The notes under the pieces were generated by a model. It searched no databases and had not been told where the DNA came from. It worked only from the letters and a program-made list of their open reading frames with translations. Positions 26,904 to 34,611 of a DNA stretch of 34,611 nucleotides are shown one piece after another; the first letter of the stretch is position 1; each line of letters opens with the position of its first letter. The stretch is from Candidatus Scatousia excrementigallinarum (GTDB lineage Bacteria; Cyanobacteriota; Vampirovibrionia; Gastranaerophilales; Gastranaerophilaceae), in NCBI GenBank assembly GCA_018711035.1, contig DVIU01000111.1, positions 1-34,611 of the forward strand, written 5' to 3'. Position numbers and translations under genes: made by a program.

Positions 26904-27065
26904 ATGGAATTATTAAAAAAACTTTTCAAAGATGATGAAAAAGTAATAGGTTTATGTGCATTCAAAAAACAGCCGCAAAAGGTTTACTCATATGAACCAA
27001 AGTTTAATGCTGCAACAAAATTATATTACTGTACCAATACAAAAAATAATTTCTTTTTATTGTAA
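26904..27065 (+). CDS. Putative small protein (53 aa)
   Basis: AAGAAGGATGTGTATATG: RBS-like sequence before ATG at 26904 giving MELLKKLFKDDEKVIGLCAFKKQPQKVYSYEPKFNAATKLYYCTNTKNNFFLL. Confidence 0.5.
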   Translation: MELLKKLFKDDEKVIGLCAFKKQPQKVYSYEPKFNAATKLYYCTNTKNNFFLL

Positions 27066-27805
27066 GCAAAAGAGTTTATAAAGTATTACAGCGCAAGAAA
27101 CACTTAAATTAAGAGATTCAACAGAGGCAGCCATTTCGATTTTGACCTCGCGATTCGCAAAATCAACCAGTTCCCGGCTAAGACCGTCGGCCTCGCTCCC
27201 GAACATTAAAACACACGGGTAAACAGTTTTAAAATCTTTCAAATAACTATTTGCTTTTGGCAGGGTGGCAACTCTGCAAAAATCATTGAATACAGACAGT
27301 TCATCAAACTCCTTAAATTGCACCACAGGAATTTTCCACAGATTTCCGACAGATGAACGCACGCATTTAGGATTATACAAATCGGCACATTCACCATACA
27401 AAACAACTGCATCTGCACCAAATGCAACAGAGGTACGGAGGATTGTGCCGAGATTTCCTAAATCGCGTATATTTTCCAGCAACACAACCTTTTTACATGA
27501 CTTTAAAATATTTTTGTCATACTGTTTTTGAACTGCAACCGCAACAATTTCAGGCGGAGTATCTGTTGTAGAAATTTTTTTTAAAACAGCTTCATTTGTT
27601 AAAATCAGTTTATCTTTTAAATAGCCATATTCATTTGCCTTTTCCTGCAAAACAAACGCATAATCAATTAAAATTCCGTATTGACAAGCTTCTTCAACAG
27701 ATTTTCTTCCTTCCAGAATGAACTTGCCGGATTTATCGCGATATTTTTTTGCTGTAACTTAACCGTATCTTTTACTAGTTCATTATTTACGCTTGTAATC
27801 TCCAT
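27057..27805 (-). pseudogene. TrmH/SpoU-family RNA 2'-O-methyltransferase with a frameshift at an A7 tract
   Basis: Downstream frame contains SpoU motifs (NIRDLGNLGTILRTSVAFGADAVVL, MFGSEADGLSREL, VESLNLSVSCAVILY). Conserved N-terminus MEITSVNNELVKDTVKLQQK is in a different frame; KYRDKSGKFILEGRKSVEEACQYG resumes after the A7 (27744-27750). Confidence 0.8.
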
Positions 27806-29370
27806 TACAACACCTCAAAATCTTTCAGCCACTCTTTTTCCTGCTCTGTCAGAATGTCAAAATCAATTAGCTTTTTCTCATAATTCATTTTAACAAAGGA
27901 ATTTATTTTACCATTTTTTAAATAACAGGAATTCTCCAGCCTTACACCGAATAAATCCTTATTATACAACCCCGGTTCTATAGTAAAGCACATATTTTCT
28001 TTTAGCGGAACCCGCGCAATCTCATTGTTTGAAAGGTTCGGCGGACATTCGTGAACACTTATCCCAATCCCGTGTCCGAGTCCGTGATTGAAGACAAAGC
28101 CTTCAACAGGATTTTCATTTATAACTTTTCTTGCAAGCGCATCAATATCAAATCCGCTAAAATTTTCTGTTGCCTGAAAATTAAAAGCATGCAGAAAAAC
28201 CTTCAACACAGTGGTATAAATCTTCTTGTGAATGTCAGACGGCCGGCCTTTTACAAAAACCCTTGTAATATCTGTTGCAAGACCGCCTTCATAGTATGCC
28301 CCGCAATCTATCAGGATAAGACTTCCGTCTGCAATAATCTCATCTTTTGAGGATTTGGAATAATGAGCCAGAGCAGAATTTTTATCTTTAGCGACAATAG
28401 ATTTAAAACTCAGACCCTTTGCCCCGAAACGGATAAATTCTTCTTCAAGTTTTTTTGAAATATCAAATTCCGATATATTATTGTTATTTTCTATATAATC
28501 CCTAATTGCACGAACGGCCGAATCTGTTTTTTTAAACGACTCTTTATAATGTTGAAGCTCCTCATCAGTTTTGACTGAACGCATAAGCTGCACAGGGTTT
28601 TCTTCAACAGGTACTGCCTGATTTTTTAAAATAGAATAATCATAAGCATTAACAGACTTTTTATCAACAAAAACTCTGCCATTAAAAGATTTCAATTTTT
28701 GTTCAAAATCATTAAGTTTATCTCTCGTAAAAAATTCTGCATTATTTTTGGTAACAAAGGCTTTTGCTGTAATTTTGGAGGCAAAGGGTTTTGAAAAATC
28801 ACGTTTATTAAAAAGATAAGAAACCTCCTCTGCGTTTGTAAGTAATATAGCTTCATCTGCAGCTAAATTTGATGTTATCAGAGAAAATTTCTCTTTAAAA
28901 GCTAAGCCCGAAAATCTTATATCAATATCTTCAATTTTATCTTCAGGAAGTTCAAATGCAGGTTCTGCGATATCATAATCCAATAAACGGACGTTAAAAT
29001 ATTTTTGTAAAAGCTCTACGCGTGCCTGAGAATTTTTCTTTGAAACGACTCCCAAAATAGAATGGTCAGGTAAAAGAAACCTCATTTTTTCTATCATCTT
29101 TTCGCCGTTATGGAGCTTAACAACAGTTACAAAACTGTGATCAACCTCCAAATCAGCCTGAATATGGTATCTGCCGTCAACAAATAAATAAACCTTATCT
29201 TTAGTTACAACAGCATCACCCGCAGAACCGGAAAAACGCGTTAAATTATATCGTGAATTTTCCGCTAATGAATTATACTCCACCAAAAACTCATTGGTGG
29301 AGTTAATTAGTAAGCAATCCAAACCGTTATCCGACATAAAAGAACGGATCTTTTTAATTAATTCAGCCAT
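27805..29370 (-). CDS. Xaa-Pro aminopeptidase, M24 family
   Basis: DCGAYYEGGLATDITRVF, HGLGHGIGISVHECP, FTIEPGLY motifs of metallopeptidase M24; N-terminal creatinase-like domain. Confidence 0.92.
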   Translation of the reverse strand: MAELIKKIRSFMSDNGLDCLLINSTNEFLVEYNSLAENSRYNLTRFSGSAGDAVVTKDKVYLFVDGRYHIQADLEVDHSFVTVVKLHNGEKMIEKMRFLLPDHSILGVVSKKNSQARVELLQKYFNVRLLDYDIAEPAFELPEDKIEDIDIRFSGLAFKEKFSLITSNLAADEAILLTNAEEVSYLFNKRDFSKPFASKITAKAFVTKNNAEFFTRDKLNDFEQKLKSFNGRVFVDKKSVNAYDYSILKNQAVPVEENPVQLMRSVKTDEELQHYKESFKKTDSAVRAIRDYIENNNNISEFDISKKLEEEFIRFGAKGLSFKSIVAKDKNSALAHYSKSSKDEIIADGSLILIDCGAYYEGGLATDITRVFVKGRPSDIHKKIYTTVLKVFLHAFNFQATENFSGFDIDALARKVINENPVEGFVFNHGLGHGIGISVHECPPNLSNNEIARVPLKENMCFTIEPGLYNKDLFGVRLENSCYLKNGKINSFVKMNYEKKLIDFDILTEQEKEWLKDFEVL

Positions 29371-29372
29371 AA

Positions 29373-29654
29373 CTATCTTTTATCAGTTACGATAATTAAG
29401 TGCCATCCGAACTGTGTTTGTACAGGTTTTGAAAGAACACCCTTTTCCAATGCAAAAGCTGCATCCTCAAAAGGCTTAACCATCATGCCTCTGCCAAAGA
29501 AACCTAAATCCCCGCCATTTGCACCGGATGGACATTCTGAATACTCTGCGGCTGCATCGGCAAAAGATTTTCCGTTTTGAATTTCGTCATACAGTTTATT
29601 AGCTTCATCTTCAGTTTTTACAAGAATATGACTTGCTCTTACTTCATCTGTCAT
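29373..29654 (-). CDS. Parvulin-type peptidyl-prolyl isomerase
   Basis: RASHILVKTEDEANKLYDEI, YSECPSGANGGDLGFFGRGMMVKPFEDAAF, VQTQFGWHLI. Start at 29654 after GAGGAGTG. Confidence 0.93.
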   Translation of the reverse strand: MTDEVRASHILVKTEDEANKLYDEIQNGKSFADAAAEYSECPSGANGGDLGFFGRGMMVKPFEDAAFALEKGVLSKPVQTQFGWHLIIVTDKR

Positions 29655-30053
29655 AAGAAACACTCCTCAATTAGATATTACACAAACAATTATACCCGAA
29701 ACACAAAAAAAGAAAACCTGCCGGTATGCAGCGACAGGCGTCAAGTATATCAAACGTGAAAACCATTATAAAAAGTGTACATAGCTTTTATAGGGAATAA
29801 GCTCACCGTATTTTAAACCAAACCCGCTAAAGAAAAATCTTATCGCAACCCCGAAAAAGTGCCTGGATACAGTAAGCTTACTTAATTATAATAACGCTTT
29901 TTCAAGGGTATTTCACCCTCCCCGAGAATAGATTTTGTCAAATAAAAATAACATTCAATGATTAATTCTAAAGAATTAGATAAAAACTCTTGCAAAAAAA
30001 TTTTTTTTATATTAAATTGAAAAATGTAGCAGGGAACTGCAACAGTAAAATAG

Positions 30054-30082
30054 AATAAAGTTAAGCGGAAGTAGCTCAGTTG
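30054..30082 (+). repeat. 29-nt duplicate of the tRNA-Gly 5' flank and 5' end
   Basis: AATAAAGTTAAGCGGAAGTAGCTCAGTTG identical to 30153-30181, 99 nt upstream. Confidence 0.95.
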
Positions 30083-30163
30083 CCGCAGTGGAGTCGGAGA
30101 CGAAACGTATTTCATAATAGGCTCTACCAACTGAGGTTCCTCCAAAAAATTTAATAAAGTTAA

Positions 30164-30236
30164 GCGGAAGTAGCTCAGTTGGTAGAGCTTCTGCCTTCCA
30201 AGCAGAATGTCGCGAGTTCGAGTCTCGTCTTCCGCT
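30164..30236 (+). tRNA. tRNA-Gly(TCC)
   Basis: GCGGAAG TA GCTC AGTTGGTA GAGC T TCTGC CTTCCAA GCAGA ATGTC GCGAG TTCGAGT CTCGT CTTCCGC T forms a full cloverleaf with anticodon TCC. Confidence 0.96.
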
Positions 30237-30382
30237 TTTTTAGTACTTTCTCAACAGAACATACGACTCGAACTACGTTCTTGGCACGCACGCAGATTTG
30301 TAAAGCTCACTATCGCTTGCTTACAAATTCTAGCTGGCTGCATACACAATTCTACGCAATCAAGATTGCTTGAATTGTTGTA

Positions 30383-30409
30383 TCTCGTCTTCCGCTTTTT
30401 TAGTACTTT
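30383..30409 (+). repeat. 27-nt duplicate of the tRNA-Gly 3' end and its flank
   Basis: TCTCGTCTTCCGCTTTTTTAGTACTTT identical to 30223-30249, 160 nt downstream. Confidence 0.95.
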
Positions 30410-30457
30410 TTAACCATTTTACTCAGCACTATTCATATTAATTAGGGATTTGCATTT

Positions 30458-31303
30458 ATGCTCAACGAAATTTTAGATTATTTAGAAAAAATACAAAGAG
30501 TTCTGGCAACAATTCATTTTGACATTATTGTAGAAGTTATTGTCAACATAGTTATTCTTGGAATTTTATTTAAAGCTGTTGATATTTTCGAAAACAAAAT
30601 GAAGAAAAAATTTACTGATAAAAAAAGCTCACAACTGGTAAAATTTATTCCGATTTTAACTAGAATTTTAAAATTCATTGTATTTTTTATTCTCATCGCT
30701 GCATTATTACAAAATCATGGATATTCAGTGTCTTCATTAATTGCAGGTTTCGGAATTACCGGTCTGGCAGTCGGGTTTGCTGCTAATGCTACTATTGCAA
30801 ACGTTTTCGGCACAATTGCTATTCTTTCCGATAAAGCGTTCGAAGTCGGTGATTATATTAAACTTGGAACTATTGAAGGTACAGTTGAAGATATTAATCT
30901 TCGCTCTACCAAAATAAGAACTCTCGATAATGCTTTAACCATAATTCCAAACAGTAAAGTTGCAGACGGAGAAATTGTAAATGTTACTAAAGCTCATAAG
31001 AGAAGAATCTTAGAGACTTTCGGAGTTACCTACGATACATCAGACGAAAAATTAAAGCGTGCAATTGAAATTATTGAAGAAGTTTTAAACTCAAACAGCG
31101 ATATATACAGTGACTATGTTGTATTTCTAGATACACTTGCAGACAGTTCCATTAACATTAAAGTGAGTGCTTATGTAAAAACCAATAACTATGTTAAATA
31201 TTTAAAGATAAAAGAAATTATTCTACTTAACGTAATTAAACGTTTCCGTGAAGAAGGCATTGATTTTGCATTCCCATCAAGAACATTGTATATGGCAAAA
31301 TGA
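30458..31303 (+). CDS. MscS-family mechanosensitive ion channel
   Basis: AGFGITGLAVGFAANATIANVFGTIAILSDKAFEVGDYIKLGTIEGTVEDINLRSTKIRTLDNALTIIPN. Confidence 0.94.
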   Translation: MLNEILDYLEKIQRVLATIHFDIIVEVIVNIVILGILFKAVDIFENKMKKKFTDKKSSQLVKFIPILTRILKFIVFFILIAALLQNHGYSVSSLIAGFGITGLAVGFAANATIANVFGTIAILSDKAFEVGDYIKLGTIEGTVEDINLRSTKIRTLDNALTIIPNSKVADGEIVNVTKAHKRRILETFGVTYDTSDEKLKRAIEIIEEVLNSNSDIYSDYVVFLDTLADSSINIKVSAYVKTNNYVKYLKIKEIILLNVIKRFREEGIDFAFPSRTLYMAK

Positions 31304-31770
31304 AAATTAAAATAATTGCACTTGGAAAAATTAAAGAAAAATTTTTAAAAGACGGCATTGACGAATTTCTGAAACGTTTAACGCCATATGCAAACGTTGA
31401 AATAATCGAACTTACACCTGTCGAAATAAAAAATGAACATCTTACAGAGCGTGCTCTTGATGAAGAAGGTGAAAAAATTTTATCGCTGATAAAATCACAA
31501 TCCTACGTAATAACAATGGAAATCAACGGAAAACAGTTTTCATCGCAAGAATTTGCAAAACGTATAGACGAATTAACAAATGAAGGTCAGAGTGAAATTA
31601 TATTTATAATAGGTTCCTCCTGCGGAATCTCACAAAGAGTTTCGGCAAGGGCAAACTTAAAAATGAGTATGTCAAGAATGACATTTCTGCACCAGTTCGC
31701 ACGCTTAATACTTGTAGAACAAATCTATAGAGCATTCAAAATTATAAAAGGCGAAACTTACCATAAATAA
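31300..31770 (+). CDS. rlmH: 23S rRNA (pseudouridine1915-N3)-methyltransferase RlmH
   Basis: MKIKIIALGKIKEKFLKDGIDEFLKRL, FIIGSSCGIS, MSMSRMTFLHQFARLILVEQIYRAFKIIKGETYHK; ATGA overlap with the mscS-like gene. Confidence 0.96.
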   Translation: MKIKIIALGKIKEKFLKDGIDEFLKRLTPYANVEIIELTPVEIKNEHLTERALDEEGEKILSLIKSQSYVITMEINGKQFSSQEFAKRIDELTNEGQSEIIFIIGSSCGISQRVSARANLKMSMSRMTFLHQFARLILVEQIYRAFKIIKGETYHK

Positions 31771-31810
31771 GCGTATTGATTTAACGCAAAAAACTGCTAT
31801 AATAAAGCCA

Positions 31811-33703
31811 ATGGACATCAATCAAATCTCAATCAACAGATTTAAACAGAAATATTTTATTAATCGAAACCCGGCACCCCCGGCGGTTTCTAAGACTTAT
31901 ACAGTAACAAGTACAAATTTATTAATGAAGGAGCTTTATAAAATGGCAAATAATAACAGTGTATATTTAAACAAAGATTTCGGCCTTAATCTTTCAACCG
32001 AAGAATTACAAAAACGAACCCATAAAGATTATTTAATAACAAAAAAAATGTTAAAAACTGACGCACCGGAGTATCTTGAACTTGCAGAAGGGGACAAACA
32101 GGCTCTAAAACATCTCGTGAAAGCCGCATACATATTAGAAAAAATTAATATGCAGCTTGACAATCCTCATAACATTGAATTCAAAGAATATCTTGAAAAA
32201 GAAATTGACAAAGGTAACAAAGATGCTGAAATGACAAAAATTCTTTTTGACGCACAAAAAGGAATTAATGCCATAGATTCAATGTCGCAAAAAATTTATC
32301 TTGCAAAAGGAATAGGCGAACTGCCCGGCAAGGGTGTTTATCCTGAAGATTTAACAAAAGAAGAATTTCATCAAATACTCACAAAAATGCTTAACGAAGG
32401 CAAAGACGAAGATGTAAGAAAAATCCTGACTCAGCGTTCCGTTGTTATCCGCAAAGGGGATGAACTGGCAGGAATTGATTATATTGATAAATTTAAAGAT
32501 GATTTTGCAAAAATGGCAGATGAATTGGATAAAGCAGCAGAGACATCTACAAATACAGATTTTAATGAATATTTAAAGCTACAGGCAAAAGCTCTGCGTA
32601 CGGCAGACCCTATGCTTGATGCCTATGCTGACAAAAAATGGGCAACCTTACAGGATACCCCTCTGGAATTTACCATAACAAGAGAAAATTATGAAGATGA
32701 GATGACCGGTACAATTGTTGAGAATAAAGAACTCAGTAAAATGCTTGAAGAAAGAGGTATTTCGGCAATCCCAAAGGACTTTCTCGGCGGCCGTGTAGGA
32801 ATAGTTAATAAAAAAGGCACCGATGCCTTAACGTCGATTAAGCAATATCTTCCGACATTAGCTCAAAACATGCCTTACAATAACGAATATGAACAGAATA
32901 TTTCCACAACAGGAGACGCAAAACAAACAATGGTAGATGTGGATCTGGTTGCTGTAACAGGAAATGTAGGAGAATACAGAGGCGGAATTACATTAGCGGA
33001 AAACTTGCCTAACGACGACAAACCATCTTTAAAAATCGGCGGCGGCAGACGCAATGTTTACCATAGACAAATCAGATTTATCAGTGATAAAGCAAAATTG
33101 CAGGAAAGACTTGATGAGATTTTAGATAAAGAACAACACCAATATTATCTTGATGAGGCTGACCACTGGTTCACTATCGGTCATGAAAATGCACATTCTC
33201 TCGGGCCTAAAAAGGGCGGAGAAACTCTCGGTAAATACAGAAATATTATCGAAGAAAACAAAGCCGATATGGGTTCACTTGCATTTGTCGACCTATTGAC
33301 AGAACTGGGAATGTATACGCCACAGCAGCGTAAACAGATTATCGTTACAACAATTACCGATAATTTCCTGAAATCAAAACCAACGCTTTCACAGGCGCAC
33401 AGAGTCAGAACTGTCATGCAGAATAAATACTTTGCCGAAAGAGGCGCATATGAAATTACGCCGGAAGGAAAAATTCACGTGAATATTGATAAAGTCGTTC
33501 CGATTGCAAAAGAAATGCTTGCCGAAATTGTCCGGATTCAAATCGACGGAGATTTTGACAAAGCTGAAAAATATGTGAAAGACAATTTTATCTGGACAGA
33601 CAATATGGAGCTTATAGCGAAGAAACTCCAGAAAGTAAACAAAACTCTCAACGGACGAACCGAGTCAGAGCTGGCGGAAAAGCTTTTAAATGAAGAACTT
33701 TAA
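31811..33703 (+). CDS. Putative zinc metallopeptidase, M49 (dipeptidyl peptidase III)-like
   Basis: HExxH (GHENAHSLGP) followed by EENKADMGSLAFVDLL, consistent with an M49-like gluzincin pair. Confidence 0.65.
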   Translation: MDINQISINRFKQKYFINRNPAPPAVSKTYTVTSTNLLMKELYKMANNNSVYLNKDFGLNLSTEELQKRTHKDYLITKKMLKTDAPEYLELAEGDKQALKHLVKAAYILEKINMQLDNPHNIEFKEYLEKEIDKGNKDAEMTKILFDAQKGINAIDSMSQKIYLAKGIGELPGKGVYPEDLTKEEFHQILTKMLNEGKDEDVRKILTQRSVVIRKGDELAGIDYIDKFKDDFAKMADELDKAAETSTNTDFNEYLKLQAKALRTADPMLDAYADKKWATLQDTPLEFTITRENYEDEMTGTIVENKELSKMLEERGISAIPKDFLGGRVGIVNKKGTDALTSIKQYLPTLAQNMPYNNEYEQNISTTGDAKQTMVDVDLVAVTGNVGEYRGGITLAENLPNDDKPSLKIGGGRRNVYHRQIRFISDKAKLQERLDEILDKEQHQYYLDEADHWFTIGHENAHSLGPKKGGETLGKYRNIIEENKADMGSLAFVDLLTELGMYTPQQRKQIIVTTITDNFLKSKPTLSQAHRVRTVMQNKYFAERGAYEITPEGKIHVNIDKVVPIAKEMLAEIVRIQIDGDFDKAEKYVKDNFIWTDNMELIAKKLQKVNKTLNGRTESELAEKLLNEEL

Positions 33704-33727
33704 AAGGAGCGCAAACGCTCCTTTTTT
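33702..33727 (+). terminator. Rho-independent terminator
   Basis: AAAAGGAGCG-CAAA-CGCTCCTTTTTT directly after the stop codon. Confidence 0.88.
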
Positions 33728-33800
33728 ATTAATAAAACTTTACGAAGGCTTGCAAAACACAAAAATTTAATTAATAATAATTCCGAAAAGGAGAATAAAA

Positions 33801-34611
33801 ATGGAAGAAACTAAAAAACCACTGAATCGTAAAGTTAAAAAATTCTACATTGTCCTCGGTTTGTTAATGATTTTATTAATACCAATAGGCTTTTTATTCG
33901 GAATTGTAAGTGACAGGCAGTCTTACAAAGAACAGGCAATTAATGATATAAAAATTTCCTGGGGTGATACTCAGAGAATCAAGGCTCCGGTGCTTAATCT
34001 GATTTTTATCGGAAAACAAGAGAGTACTATGAAAACAGCAGCACTTAACGAGTATAATGTATCAATTAATACAAAAACCGAATTGAGAAAAAAAGGCATA
34101 TTTACAGTTCCTGTGTATACAGCAGACGTAAGTTTAAAAGGGGATTTTAAAAACAATTTCGGAGATTTAAAAAATATAAAAGCGAATTTATCATTTGATG
34201 TTTCAGACCCGAAAGGCTTTGTCTCCCAGCCTGAATTTAAACTCTTAAACAAAGATTTTAAATCTACCGGCGGCAAGGAATATTCCGAAAACATAACTAC
34301 AAAAAATAGTAATATTCCTTTTGAAATACATTATAAGATTAGAGGAATGAACGAAATTTATGTATACCCGGAAGGTCTTAATAATAATATCAAAATAAGC
34401 AGCAATTGGGGTAATCCTGAGTTTAAAGGACATTTTCTGCCGTCACAAAAAAGTATTACATCAGAAAGCTTTAGTGCAGAATGGAATATTCCGGCTATTG
34501 CAGTAAGTTCATCCGCATTAGATTCGGTCGCCGGAGTATCTTTTCTGCTTCCTGTAGATAATTATCGTATGGCAGAAAGAGCTGTCAAATACGCATTTCT
34601 ATTCCTTGCAC
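33801..34611 (+). CDS. creD: CreD-family inner membrane protein (3' end runs off the window)
   Basis: AAAAGGAGAATAAAAATG; MEETKKPLNRKVKKFYIVLGLLMILLIPIGFLFGIVSDRQSYKEQAINDIKISWGDTQRIKAPVLNLIF...SVAGVSFLLPVDNYRMAERAVKYAFLFLA. Not in the ORF track because it is truncated. Confidence 0.82.
   Translation, partial: MEETKKPLNRKVKKFYIVLGLLMILLIPIGFLFGIVSDRQSYKEQAINDIKISWGDTQRIKAPVLNLIFIGKQESTMKTAALNEYNVSINTKTELRKKGIFTVPVYTADVSLKGDFKNNFGDLKNIKANLSFDVSDPKGFVSQPEFKLLNKDFKSTGGKEYSENITTKNSNIPFEIHYKIRGMNEIYVYPEGLNNNIKISSNWGNPEFKGHFLPSQKSITSESFSAEWNIPAIAVSSSALDSVAGVSFLLPVDNYRMAERAVKYAFLFLA

Noticed and set aside
29871-29882. 12-nt perfect palindrome AGTAAGCTTACT
   Set aside because: Short and isolated; in an AT-rich intergenic region it has little support as a regulatory site.
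29882-30145. Minus-strand 87-aa ORF (MEEPQLVEPIMKYVSS...)
   Set aside because: It reads through the duplicated tRNA fragment; the codons are explained by tRNA-derived sequence and there is no credible protein signal.
30179-30413. Plus-strand ORFs 30179-30373 and 30207-30413
   Set aside because: They start inside the tRNA-Gly gene and run through the repeat-rich insert; best explained as non-coding.

Overview
This AT-rich bacterial window reads as a chromosomal segment from a gut-type Melainabacteria/Gastranaerophilales-like lineage. That taxon is an inference from prepilin style, the DUF4330 and IctB-like proteins, and the FKG-type membrane proteins. The content is mostly housekeeping: ispG, pyrF, trmFO, rlmH, rmuC, comEC, a heptose-kinase-like PfkB protein, MscS, an M24 peptidase, parvulin, GT92 and a tRNA-Gly. 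Lineage-specific proteins of unknown function are interleaved with these. I see no CRISPR array, prophage or transposase. Two CDSs run off the window edges and are absent from the ORF track: a minus-strand N-terminal fragment at 1..452 and a CreD-like protein at 33801..34611. The observations most worth a second look are: (1) a tRNA-Gly gene with partial duplications of both its 5' end (29 nt) and its 3' end (27 nt), the latter bracketing a ~133-nt insert with three inverted repeats; (2) a TrmH/SpoU methyltransferase gene whose conserved N-terminus is in another frame, joined at an A7 tract that fits a -1 slippery site; (3) an anti-sigma / ECF sigma / Spy-CpxP-like cassette with a candidate autoregulatory promoter; (4) a family of related uncharacterised membrane proteins around trmFO; (5) four ATATCATT motifs between a prepilin gene and a divergent XRE regulator; (6) a CATG-rich, inverted-repeat leader before a NarL-type response regulator. 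No database search was possible, so family calls rest on recognised motifs.
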